16,700 nt of DNA, taken from the NCBI GenBank assembly GCA_023145595.1, contig JAGLDM010000122.1:1-16700 (forward strand). Reading direction: 5' to 3'. A program made the position numbers and the translations under genes. This DNA comes from Flavobacteriaceae bacterium (GTDB taxonomy: Bacteria > Bacteroidota > Bacteroidia > Flavobacteriales > Flavobacteriaceae). Positions 1-6,989 of the stretch are shown piece by piece. The notes under the pieces were generated by a model. That model saw only the letters and a program-made list of their open reading frames with translations, searched no databases and had not been told where the DNA came from. Position 1 is the first letter of the stretch. Every line of letters starts with the position of its first letter.

Positions 1-223
1 TTTGAAATAAAAATTCATTTCCTGCACGCTTAGCAGGGTCACCAGTACATGATTCTTCAGTTCCTAAAACGGCAAACTTCACATCACAATGGTTTAATAT
101 TTTAACCACTGCCTTTGTTATTTTTTTTGCTCTATCGTCAAAACTTCCAGCACATCCAACCCAAAACAACACTTCTGGTTGTTTTCCTTGAGCCGTCATC
201 TCTGCCATTGTTGGTATGTTCAT
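1..223 (-). CDS. (Fe-S)-binding CCG-domain protein, HdrB/HdrD-like (partial, N-terminus only)
   Basis: Reading the minus strand from ATG at 223 gives 74 codons that stay open to the window edge, so only the N-terminus is present. The translation contains VLFWVGCAGSFDDRA and later EESCTGDPAKRAGNE. This is the first cysteine-rich CCG module of heterodisulfide-reductase-related proteins, which hold an unusual Fe-S cluster and usually act as the catalytic or electron-accepting partner of a membrane or ferredoxin-like subunit. The gene lies 96 bp downstream of the double [4Fe-4S] membrane protein on the same strand, so the two probably form one electron-transfer complex. The substrate cannot be told from sequence. 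A (CAAA)n tract touches the start codon. Seen: motifs and start. Known of the family: cluster binding. Inferred: pairing with its neighbour. Confidence 0.85.
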   Translation of the reverse strand, partial: MNIPTMAEMTAQGKQPEVLFWVGCAGSFDDRAKKITKAVVKILNHCDVKFAVLGTEESCTGDPAKRAGNEFLFQ

Positions 224-225
224 AT

Positions 226-246
226 GTTTGTTTGTTTGTTTGTTGT
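226..246. repeat. Short tetranucleotide repeat (GTTT)n / (CAAA)n at a start codon
   Basis: On the plus strand there are four perfect GTTT units from 226, followed by a degenerate end (G TT G TT). On the coding strand this is a (CAAA)n run ending 3 bases before the ATG at 223. A-rich bases immediately upstream of the start favour initiation in Bacteroidota, so the run may serve as the ribosome-recruitment region. As a short repeat it could also change length by slippage. Confidence 0.7.
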
Positions 247-290
247 TAGATATTTATTAGTTTTCAAGAGTTGATTTAGTTCCGATTTCT

Positions 291-306
291 ATCGAGACCG
301 CTCAAT
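291..306. repeat. Small imperfect hairpin in the Fe-S intergenic gap
   Basis: ATCGAG - ACCG - CTCAAT folds into a 6-bp stem with one G-T wobble and a 4-base loop. It sits just after the stop of the double [4Fe-4S] protein gene, in the 96-bp gap before the CCG gene. It resembles the GAGCG...CGAG palindromes often scattered between genes in Flavobacteriaceae, but this copy is degenerate. It lacks a T-run and is a poor terminator. It may be a processing or stability element, or nothing. Confidence 0.3.
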
Positions 307-319
307 CTCCAAAATTGGT

Positions 320-1627
320 CTATTCTTCGTCTTTCCAGTTCAATCGATCCATTTGATTGTATTGCCATGGGGCGCCATTATTCTCTATATTGGTCATCAT
401 CATATTCAATTCTTGAGGAGCTGCAGATTCTTCCATCACCAAATAACGACGCATATCCATAATTATAGATAACGGGTCTATATTTACCGGACATTCTTCA
501 ACACATGCATTACAACTGGTACAAGCCCATATTTCTTCGGGCATGATGTAATCGTTCAATAATTGTTTACCATCATCTTGAAAAGAGCCGTTTTTATCGA
601 TATTCTTACCAACCTCTTCCAGTCGGTCTCTGGTCTTCATCATAATCGCTCTTGGCGATAATTCTTTACCTGTGATATTAGCCGGACAAACGGAAGTACA
701 TCGACCACATTCTGTACAGGTATAAGCATTCATTAATTGCACCCAATTTAAATCTGTCACATCACTTGCTCCAAATTTTTCTGGAGTCTCCTCTTCTGCT
801 CCTTCAGGTGCGGCTGCGAAAGGATCTGCATTTGGATCCATCATCATTTGCACTTCTTTAGTAACCGTTTTATCATTCGTGAATTGTCCCTTTGGGTTTA
901 AGTTTGCATAAAACGTATTCGGGAAGGCTAATAAAATATGTAAGTGTTTTGAATAATATAAATAATTAAGAAATATAAAAATTCCAATAATATGTATCCA
1001 CCATGCTGAAAGTTCAATGAGGTGATTTGTGTCATGACTTAACCCATTAAATAATAACGCTACAAATTGACTTATAGGGTTTCCTGCATTTGCTTCTTGA
1101 AAATGAACGTCAGTAGCATTCATAATTAAGAATAAACTCATTAGAACCATTTCAAAATATAAAATATAAAGAGCATCATTCTTTGGAAAACCCTTCATTT
1201 CTTTATTCCAAAATCGAGGGATTCTCACAATCATTCTTCGAACCCAAAAAACAATAACAGAGAACAGCACTAAAAAGGCAAGGATTTCAAAACTTCCAAT
1301 TAAAAACTCATAAAAACCCCCCATAAAACTCAGTACTCTATGTGTACCGAAGAGTCCGTCAATAATAATTTCAATGACTTCAATATTGATAATGATAAAA
1401 CCAAGATAAACGATGATGTGTAGAATACCAGCTACTGGTCTTCGAACCATTTTACTTTGTCCCAGTGCGATATTAGCCATATTAGCCCATCGTTCTTTTG
1501 TTCTATCGGTACGATCAATATCTTTTCCTAATTTGATATTTCTTCGTATTTTATTAATATTTCTAACAAAAAATCCTATTCCGAAAATTAACAGAATGGC
1601 AAAAATAATACTACTTATATACTGCAT
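320..1627 (-). CDS. Membrane-anchored double [4Fe-4S] ferredoxin-type protein (HdrC/HdrE-like)
   Basis: 435 aa. The first ~230 residues hold about five hydrophobic segments (roughly 4-21, 66-90, 104-129, 151-170, 205-225), with histidines H70 and H212 inside membrane stretches and H228/H230 just after. That layout resembles the b-haem membrane subunit of NarI/HdrE-type proteins. The C-terminal part carries two complete CxxCxxCxxxCP motifs, C304/C307/C310/C314P and C369/C372/C375/C379P, each expected to bind one [4Fe-4S] cluster. The protein is therefore a fusion of a quinone/haem-type membrane anchor and a HdrC-like bicluster ferredoxin domain. It probably moves electrons between the membrane quinone pool and the CCG-domain protein encoded next. 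The start at 1627 lies 2 bp after the stop of the MCE gene, which indicates translational coupling. Haem binding is inferred from histidine position only, and the donor and acceptor are unknown. Confidence 0.9.
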   Translation of the reverse strand: MQYISSIIFAILLIFGIGFFVRNINKIRRNIKLGKDIDRTDRTKERWANMANIALGQSKMVRRPVAGILHIIVYLGFIIINIEVIEIIIDGLFGTHRVLSFMGGFYEFLIGSFEILAFLVLFSVIVFWVRRMIVRIPRFWNKEMKGFPKNDALYILYFEMVLMSLFLIMNATDVHFQEANAGNPISQFVALLFNGLSHDTNHLIELSAWWIHIIGIFIFLNYLYYSKHLHILLAFPNTFYANLNPKGQFTNDKTVTKEVQMMMDPNADPFAAAPEGAEEETPEKFGASDVTDLNWVQLMNAYTCTECGRCTSVCPANITGKELSPRAIMMKTRDRLEEVGKNIDKNGSFQDDGKQLLNDYIMPEEIWACTSCNACVEECPVNIDPLSIIMDMRRYLVMEESAAPQELNMMMTNIENNGAPWQYNQMDRLNWKDEE

Positions 1628-1629
1628 GT

Positions 1630-2586
1630 TTATTTATTATTATCGTCTGGCTGATAGCCTTTGTCTTTTTTTCCAAAGACAGAAACATTAAAAAATCTTT
1701 TTGGGTGCTCCTTTACTTCTTTCAATAATTCTTCTAACTCTTTTGAAGCGTTTTCTAAATTAATATATAACGCATCGTCTTTAAGTAATTTACCAACAGA
1801 GCCCTCTCCACTGTTTATCACAGTTAAAATAGAATCGAATGTTGCAATTGTATTTTGTAATTCTTTAATAGTGCCGCCTAAATCTGCAGAAGCAATTGAA
1901 TCTGTGATTTGTGCTAAATTTTCAGTTGACATTTCGAAATTAGAAAGCGAATTAGATAAACTCTCTTTATTATCTTCGATAATATCATCAAAAGATTTTA
2001 ATGATTTTTTAAAGCCTTTAGCAGACGCGTTAAGATTAGAAAAAGTTTCCTTTAAATCGGCTTGAGAATTTTTATCAAGTACATTGTTCAAACTCACCAC
2101 CAATGAATCTGTATGCACCAAGACACTTTGAATTTTAGCTTGAATTGGTGACATACTCTCACCTAAGGAACTCATAAAATCAGTTTCAACCATACCAATC
2201 AGAAAATCACCAGACATGGCGTTTTCTCCTTCATATGATGGTTCAATTCCTAAAGCTTTTCCTCCCATTAAACTAGAACTGTAAATTTTCACAACACTTT
2301 CCTTAGAAAATTCGAAGTCATTACCTACACCAAATTCAACAATTAAATGACCTTTATGTTTTGGATCTGGGTTAAAAGTGATAGCAACCACTTTCCCAAC
2401 ATGTAACCCATTAATAGTAACGTTACTTGCCGTGCTTAAACCAACTACATTATCAAATTCAACAAAATAAGTTCTAGGTGAACCGTCAAAAAGGTTTTGC
2501 CCTTTCATAAATTGGTAGCCCCAAATAGAAAGTGAAATTATAATTATAGCGATAATTCCTGTTTTTAATTCTCTTGATATTTTCAA
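1630..2586 (-). CDS. MCE/MlaD-family intermembrane lipid-transport protein
   Basis: 318 aa. One N-terminal transmembrane anchor (about 8-25) leads into an MCE domain (about 38-117; FDNVVGLSTASNVTINGLHVG and the later SSLMGGKALGIE are typical). A long helical, coiled-coil-prone region follows (about 140-300) and ends in GEGSVGKLLKDDALY and ...HPKRFFNVSVFGKK, the usual tail of Bacteroidota MCE proteins. MCE proteins form hexameric rings or tunnels that shuttle phospholipids between the inner and outer membranes, normally with an MlaE permease and MlaF ATPase. Neither partner is encoded in this window. The start codon is TTG at 2586; KISRELKTG directly after it matches the family N-terminus, so the non-ATG start is convincing. 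The gene lies 58 bp after the amidase gene and 2 bp before the Fe-S protein gene, consistent with one transcript. Confidence 0.92.
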   Translation of the reverse strand: MKISRELKTGIIAIIIISLSIWGYQFMKGQNLFDGSPRTYFVEFDNVVGLSTASNVTINGLHVGKVVAITFNPDPKHKGHLIVEFGVGNDFEFSKESVVKIYSSSLMGGKALGIEPSYEGENAMSGDFLIGMVETDFMSSLGESMSPIQAKIQSVLVHTDSLVVSLNNVLDKNSQADLKETFSNLNASAKGFKKSLKSFDDIIEDNKESLSNSLSNFEMSTENLAQITDSIASADLGGTIKELQNTIATFDSILTVINSGEGSVGKLLKDDALYINLENASKELEELLKEVKEHPKRFFNVSVFGKKDKGYQPDDNNK

Positions 2587-2644
2587 AATAAAAAAAATTA
2601 ATTAATGAACAATATTACTAATAATTTTTGTGAGTAAAAATTAT

Positions 2645-3766
2645 TTATTTAGAACTTTTAAGTGCTTCCTTCACACTTATCTTTTTTTTACCCCTAAATG
2701 CAACAACAAAAGCAGACTTATACCCCTTCTGTTTTGCTAAGAGATGCTGACTCTTTATTTTATCAAAATCAGAGGTTTTACCCAAATAGTATTTATACGA
2801 TTCCCCAATTTTTACACGCTCTATATTTTTTAACCCTTTAAAATTATAAGCCTTGGTTTCTAACTTTTTTGTACCCGAAGCTATTTGAACTTTAAACGTT
2901 ACACCTTCTACAATTGTAGAATTGGAACTACTTGGCCTCGAAATGATTTTTTCATCAACAGAGTTATAATTCTCTTGTTTAATATATTCAAGAATCCCTT
3001 TTGAAACTGAAGCAGCATATTTAGTTTGACCTTTACTTGAGTTTAAGTAAGCCCCTTCTTTTTTATTGGTTATAAAACCTGTCTCTATTAGAATACTTGG
3101 CATATAAGTTTGGTGTAATACAATAAACGCCGCTTGCTTAACACCTCTATTTTTAAACTTAACTCCTTTAACCATACTGCTTTGAACAATATTTGCTAAA
3201 GCCAAACTTTGATCCATATATTCTTCTTGCAGTAATGTCATTCCGATTATAGATTCGGGTGAATTCGGATCAAACCCTTTATAATTCTCTTCATAATTCT
3301 CTTCTAGTAATATAACTTCATTCTCTTTTTTAGCGACCTCTAAATTTTGTTTATTGGCGTGCAAACCCAATGCCCAGGTTTCTGTACCAGATGCTTGGCT
3401 GTTATGAGCATTACAATGAATAGAAACAAACAAATCTGCATCTGCCCTGTTTGCAATCCGTCCACGTTCATATAGATTTACAAAAACATCCTTTTTACGC
3501 GTGTAAATTACTTTTACGTTTTTTTGGTTCTCTAATATTTTACCTACTTCTAAGGTAATCTTTAAAGCAATATCCTTTTCATAATAATTTTCACCATTTA
3601 CTACTTTACCAGGGTCATGCCCACCATGCCCCGCATCTAAAACAATAATATAGTTTTTAGATTGCGCTCTTAAAGTATTGGTGTTTAGAACGAAAATGGA
3701 AAATATTATGAAAACAAGTATCGCTTTCAGTTTGATATTAATTTTGTTAAGCATGTATAAGGTCAT
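2645..3766 (-). CDS. N-acetylmuramoyl-L-alanine amidase (Amidase_3) with C-terminal SPOR domain
   Basis: A secreted zinc amidase that cleaves the bond between N-acetylmuramic acid and L-alanine in peptidoglycan, typically during cell separation. Numbering from an in-frame TTG at 3769: a hydrophobic signal peptide (about 14-35, ...LRAQ), LDAGHGGHDPG with zinc ligand H48, E64 in YYEKDIA, H118 in SIHCNAH, and catalytic E229 in ILIETGF. Between H118 and E229 an insertion of about 60 residues (roughly 131-195) lies where AmiA/B/C enzymes carry the helix that blocks the active site until an EnvC-type activator releases it. Regulation of that kind is inferred. The C-terminus (about 291-348) looks like a SPOR domain, which binds denuded septal glycan. 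ATG codons occur at 3766 and 3754, and the second gives the more classical signal peptide. It is the first gene of the minus-strand train, divergent from lptD. Confidence 0.93.
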   Translation of the reverse strand: MTLYMLNKINIKLKAILVFIIFSIFVLNTNTLRAQSKNYIIVLDAGHGGHDPGKVVNGENYYEKDIALKITLEVGKILENQKNVKVIYTRKKDVFVNLYERGRIANRADADLFVSIHCNAHNSQASGTETWALGLHANKQNLEVAKKENEVILLEENYEENYKGFDPNSPESIIGMTLLQEEYMDQSLALANIVQSSMVKGVKFKNRGVKQAAFIVLHQTYMPSILIETGFITNKKEGAYLNSSKGQTKYAASVSKGILEYIKQENYNSVDEKIISRPSSSNSTIVEGVTFKVQIASGTKKLETKAYNFKGLKNIERVKIGESYKYYLGKTSDFDKIKSQHLLAKQKGYKSAFVVAFRGKKKISVKEALKSSK

Positions 3767-3795
3767 CAATATATTTTAGTTATTTTTGTCATCAT
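3766..3795 (-). other. Possible 9-codon leader ORF upstream of the amidase
   Basis: On the minus strand, GAGGAG (3804-3809) precedes ATGATG at 3795 by 8 bases. Translation gives MMTKITKIY and then TGA, which overlaps the ATG at 3766 of the amidase as TGATG. A Shine-Dalgarno-like sequence is unusual in this phylum, and the overlap would allow termination-reinitiation coupling. It is very short and could be chance. Confidence 0.25.
3781..3788 (+). promoter_or_regulatory. Candidate -7 promoter element for lptD
   Basis: TATTTTTG matches the Bacteroidota -7 consensus TAnnTTTG exactly and lies about 90 bp upstream of the first possible lptD start. I find no TTG at the expected -33 distance, and such matches arise by chance in AT-rich DNA. 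It lies in the 110-bp divergent region between the amidase gene and lptD. Confidence 0.35.
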
Positions 3796-3879
3796 AGGTT
3801 TCTCTCCTCAAAAAGTAAACCAATATTAATAAAACGATAAATAATCAGTATTGAAATACATCTGCGAAATTAATAAAAG

Positions 3880-6588
3880 TTGCGTGTTTCTTACTCTATT
3901 AATAGTTTTTTTTTAAACGACAAAGGATTTAAAACATTGCTTTTGAAATTATCCAGAATACTTTTAATATTCCTTTTACTCGGTTCATTCGGATTGGTCT
4001 CATTTGCACAAACAAATGACACCCCTAAAAAACTCAAAAACTCAAATCATCAAGACTCAATTACTCCACTGAAAAGTGAGGCTTCTTTGATTAAACCGAT
4101 CGATTCTGTTCAAAATGATAGCATTAAAAAACCTAAGGGTTCGGTTGATGAAATTGTAAGCCATACCGCTGACGGCTATATTAAAGAGGATTTCTTAAAA
4201 ACACTCATAACGCTACATGACAACGCCGAAATTGATTATGGAGATATTAACATTAAAGCAGGACATATCGAAATAAACCACGAAACAAATATCGTAACGG
4301 CAAGAGGGATAGCTGACAGCACCGGGTACATGCAAAAACCTCTAGTAATGCAGGGCGGAACAGAATCTACTCATGACTCTATTAAGCTAAATTATAAAAC
4401 AGAAAAGGTCCTTGCTTGGGGAACTGATTCTGAAGTTGGAGGTATGATTTCCAAAACAAACGAAATGTATAAGGTAAACGACTCCACTATTTTCATAAGA
4501 GATGTTATCATAACTACTTCCGACAAACCGATACCTGATTATCATATTGCTCTAAAAAGAGGATTGATGATTCCTGACAAAAAAATTATTGCTGGAACAT
4601 CTCAAATGTATATTGCCGAAGTACCTACTCCTCTCATACTGCCATTTGCGTATTTCCCTTTAATGAAAGGAAGGTCTTCTGGAATTGTTATGCCCTCTTA
4701 TGGTAGTACGCAATCCCAAGGGTTTTACCTGCAGAACGGTGGGTATTATTTTGCTTTAAATGACTATTTTGATCTCACTTTAACAGGTGATGTGTACACA
4801 AATGGCAGTTGGGGTCTAAATGCCCGAAGCAGCTATAAGGTACGCTATAAGTACACTGGTAATTTTGCTGTGAGATATGAAAATCTGTTTAATGGTGTTC
4901 GAGGTTTTGAAGATTTTTCTCAATCTAGCAATTACAATATTAGATGGAGCCATAGTCAAGATTCAAAAGCAAGTCCGAATGCACGGTTTAGCGCCTCGGT
5001 GAATTTAGGAAGCAGCAAATACTACCGCCAATCTTTAAACGAATACAATAGTAATGCTTTTTTGAACAATACTATGAATTCTTCCATCTCTTATCAGAAA
5101 CGATTTGTTGGCACTCCATTTAACCTCACATCATCTGCAACCCACACACAAAACACCAATACAGAGAGCATTATTATGTCCCTACCTTCTTTGCAGGTAA
5201 GTATGGATCGGATTTATCCATTTGCGCCTAAAAACGGTCCAAAAAAAGGAATGCTCCAAAACATTGGAACCACTTATAATTTTAGAGGAGACTACAAAAT
5301 TAATACAACAGATGAATTCTTTTTTAAGAGTGAAATGTTTGAAACTGCAAGTTCTGGAATACAACATGATGCAAACCTCAGCACCAACACTAAAATTGCG
5401 AAATATTTTACTTTATCACCAAATGCGCGCTATAAAGAGGTTTGGTATTTTGACAAAGTGGTAAAAGAATATGACCCTGTAGAAGATGAAGTTGTAACAG
5501 ATACCATTAAAGGTTTTAACTCCTTTAGGGAGTATAATATTGGCACATCCCTTTCGACTACTTTATATGGGGATTTCACTTTTAAAAAGGGAAGACTTGA
5601 GGCTATTAGACATACAATGAGACCCTCGGTTTCGTATAGTTATAGACCCGATTTTGGTTATTTCTACGAAGATGTACAGAATAGCAATGACCCTATGGAC
5701 ATTGAAAAATACTCTCCTTATGAAACCGGAATATACGGTGGCCCTGCTAGAGGTATTTCAAATAGTTTAGGGTTTTCAATTAGCAATACATTGGAAGCTA
5801 AAATGCAATCAAAAGATTCTACCAAAGTAGAACCTAAAAAAATTAGCCTTCTTAAAAGTTTAAATGTTTCTGCTAATTATAATATGGCGGCAGACACAAT
5901 TAAGTGGAGCCCAATGAATGTAAACGGAGGGACTGCTTTTTTCAACAACAAAATGGCTGTAAATGTTAGAGCAACATTTGACCCGTATGCTTTGGATGTA
6001 AATGGGAGGAAAATAAATGAATTCAACATCAATAATGGCGGGAGTTTATTTAGACTAACCAACGCTGGTTTAACCTCAAATTATTCCTTTAGTAGCAAGA
6101 AAAACAAAAAAGGCGGAAAAGAATCAAATAAAAAAGATGACACCAATTCTGACGGAATATTTGGCGAACGCCTAAATGTTACCAATGCAGATAATGCCGA
6201 ACAAAATAGAGCAGAAAATCAAGAGACCAAGACAGCCAAATTATACCAAGCAAAAATGCCTTGGACACTACGTGTGGCTTATGCGCTTAACTACTCAAAT
6301 TCACAGGCTAAAGGAGGAGTGAGTTCTCATTCAATTATGTTTTCTGGTGATCTAGAATTATCTCCAAAATGGAAAATGGGGTTCAGTTCTGGATTTGACT
6401 TAAAAAGTAAAGGTTTTACCTATACACAATTCCGATTTAACAGAGATTTAGATAGTTGGCGTATGAGTTTTAATTGGGTGCCTTTTGGACCAAGAACCAC
6501 ATATAATTTTTATATTGGAATAAAATCTGGTATTATGAGCGATGTGAAATACGACCAAACAAAACCACCAGATAAGCGTTTATTTTAA
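3880..6588 (+). CDS. lptD: LPS-assembly outer-membrane protein LptD
   Basis: 902 aa from the first in-frame TTG. LptD is the outer-membrane barrel of the Lpt bridge, which inserts lipopolysaccharide into the outer leaflet. A signal peptide ends SFGLVSFA|Q (cleavage after residue 43). An N-terminal OstA/LptA-like beta-jellyroll follows (about 105-250, including HDNAEIDYGDINIKAGHIEI and the NIVTARGIADS repeat type). A long beta-barrel comes next (about 260-902), rich in alternating aromatic and polar strands. A lysine/asparagine-rich hydrophilic insertion (about 738-791) interrupts the barrel near its end. The start is uncertain: TTG codons at 3937 and 3943 are in frame, and the latter gives a textbook signal peptide (MKLSRILLIFLLLG...). 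I see no cysteine anywhere in the protein, unlike E. coli LptD. ridA follows after 11 bp. Confidence 0.92.
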   Translation: MRVSYSINSFFLNDKGFKTLLLKLSRILLIFLLLGSFGLVSFAQTNDTPKKLKNSNHQDSITPLKSEASLIKPIDSVQNDSIKKPKGSVDEIVSHTADGYIKEDFLKTLITLHDNAEIDYGDINIKAGHIEINHETNIVTARGIADSTGYMQKPLVMQGGTESTHDSIKLNYKTEKVLAWGTDSEVGGMISKTNEMYKVNDSTIFIRDVIITTSDKPIPDYHIALKRGLMIPDKKIIAGTSQMYIAEVPTPLILPFAYFPLMKGRSSGIVMPSYGSTQSQGFYLQNGGYYFALNDYFDLTLTGDVYTNGSWGLNARSSYKVRYKYTGNFAVRYENLFNGVRGFEDFSQSSNYNIRWSHSQDSKASPNARFSASVNLGSSKYYRQSLNEYNSNAFLNNTMNSSISYQKRFVGTPFNLTSSATHTQNTNTESIIMSLPSLQVSMDRIYPFAPKNGPKKGMLQNIGTTYNFRGDYKINTTDEFFFKSEMFETASSGIQHDANLSTNTKIAKYFTLSPNARYKEVWYFDKVVKEYDPVEDEVVTDTIKGFNSFREYNIGTSLSTTLYGDFTFKKGRLEAIRHTMRPSVSYSYRPDFGYFYEDVQNSNDPMDIEKYSPYETGIYGGPARGISNSLGFSISNTLEAKMQSKDSTKVEPKKISLLKSLNVSANYNMAADTIKWSPMNVNGGTAFFNNKMAVNVRATFDPYALDVNGRKINEFNINNGGSLFRLTNAGLTSNYSFSSKKNKKGGKESNKKDDTNSDGIFGERLNVTNADNAEQNRAENQETKTAKLYQAKMPWTLRVAYALNYSNSQAKGGVSSHSIMFSGDLELSPKWKMGFSSGFDLKSKGFTYTQFRFNRDLDSWRMSFNWVPFGPRTTYNFYIGIKSGIMSDVKYDQTKPPDKRLF

Positions 6589-6599
6589 ATCCTAAAAGA

Positions 6600-6989
6600 A
6601 TGAAAAAAATCATAAACACTCCAAATGCTCCTGCACCAATAGGCCCCTACAATCAGGCTATTTTGGTTAATGGAACTTTATATACTTCTGGTCAAATTGC
6701 CATAAACCCAAAAACAAATGAGTTAATTTTAAATTCTATTACTGATGAAACAACTCAGGTTCTAGAAAATCTAAAAGCAATATTAGCTGCTGCAGAAATG
6801 ACTTTTGAAGATGTTGTAAAAACGTCTATTTTTATTTCAGACATGAATACATTCTTTCAAATAAATGAAGTGTATGGGGATTATTTTAATTCTGATTATG
6901 CACCTGCAAGAGAAACTGTTGAAGTTGCCAATTTACCGAAATTCGTAAATATAGAGATTTCTTTAATAGCTATTAAAGCAACTATTTAA
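6600..6989 (+). CDS. ridA: RidA family enamine/imine deaminase
   Basis: 129 aa, the normal length for this family of small trimeric cytosolic proteins. RidA hydrolyses reactive enamine/imine intermediates such as 2-aminoacrylate released by PLP enzymes, protecting those enzymes from damage. Diagnostic sequence includes APIGPYNQAI near the N-terminus (Y17), YTSGQIAINP, and APARETVEVANLPK with the conserved substrate-binding arginine R104. Near the C-terminus, NIEISLIAI places E119 where the catalytic glutamate is expected. The cysteine found after this arginine in E. coli RidA is threonine here, as in many relatives. The ATG lies 11 bp after the lptD stop, so both probably share a transcript although the functions are unrelated. 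The stop codon overlaps the stop of the convergent tamB gene. Confidence 0.95.
   Translation: MKKIINTPNAPAPIGPYNQAILVNGTLYTSGQIAINPKTNELILNSITDETTQVLENLKAILAAAEMTFEDVVKTSIFISDMNTFFQINEVYGDYFNSDYAPARETVEVANLPKFVNIEISLIAIKATI

Noticed and set aside
1413..2065. Plus-strand open frames (1413-1691, 1661-2065) opposite the Fe-S and MCE genes
   Set aside because: They lie entirely or mostly antisense to strongly conserved genes, show no domain pattern and have no promoter-like element; they are shadows of the real genes.
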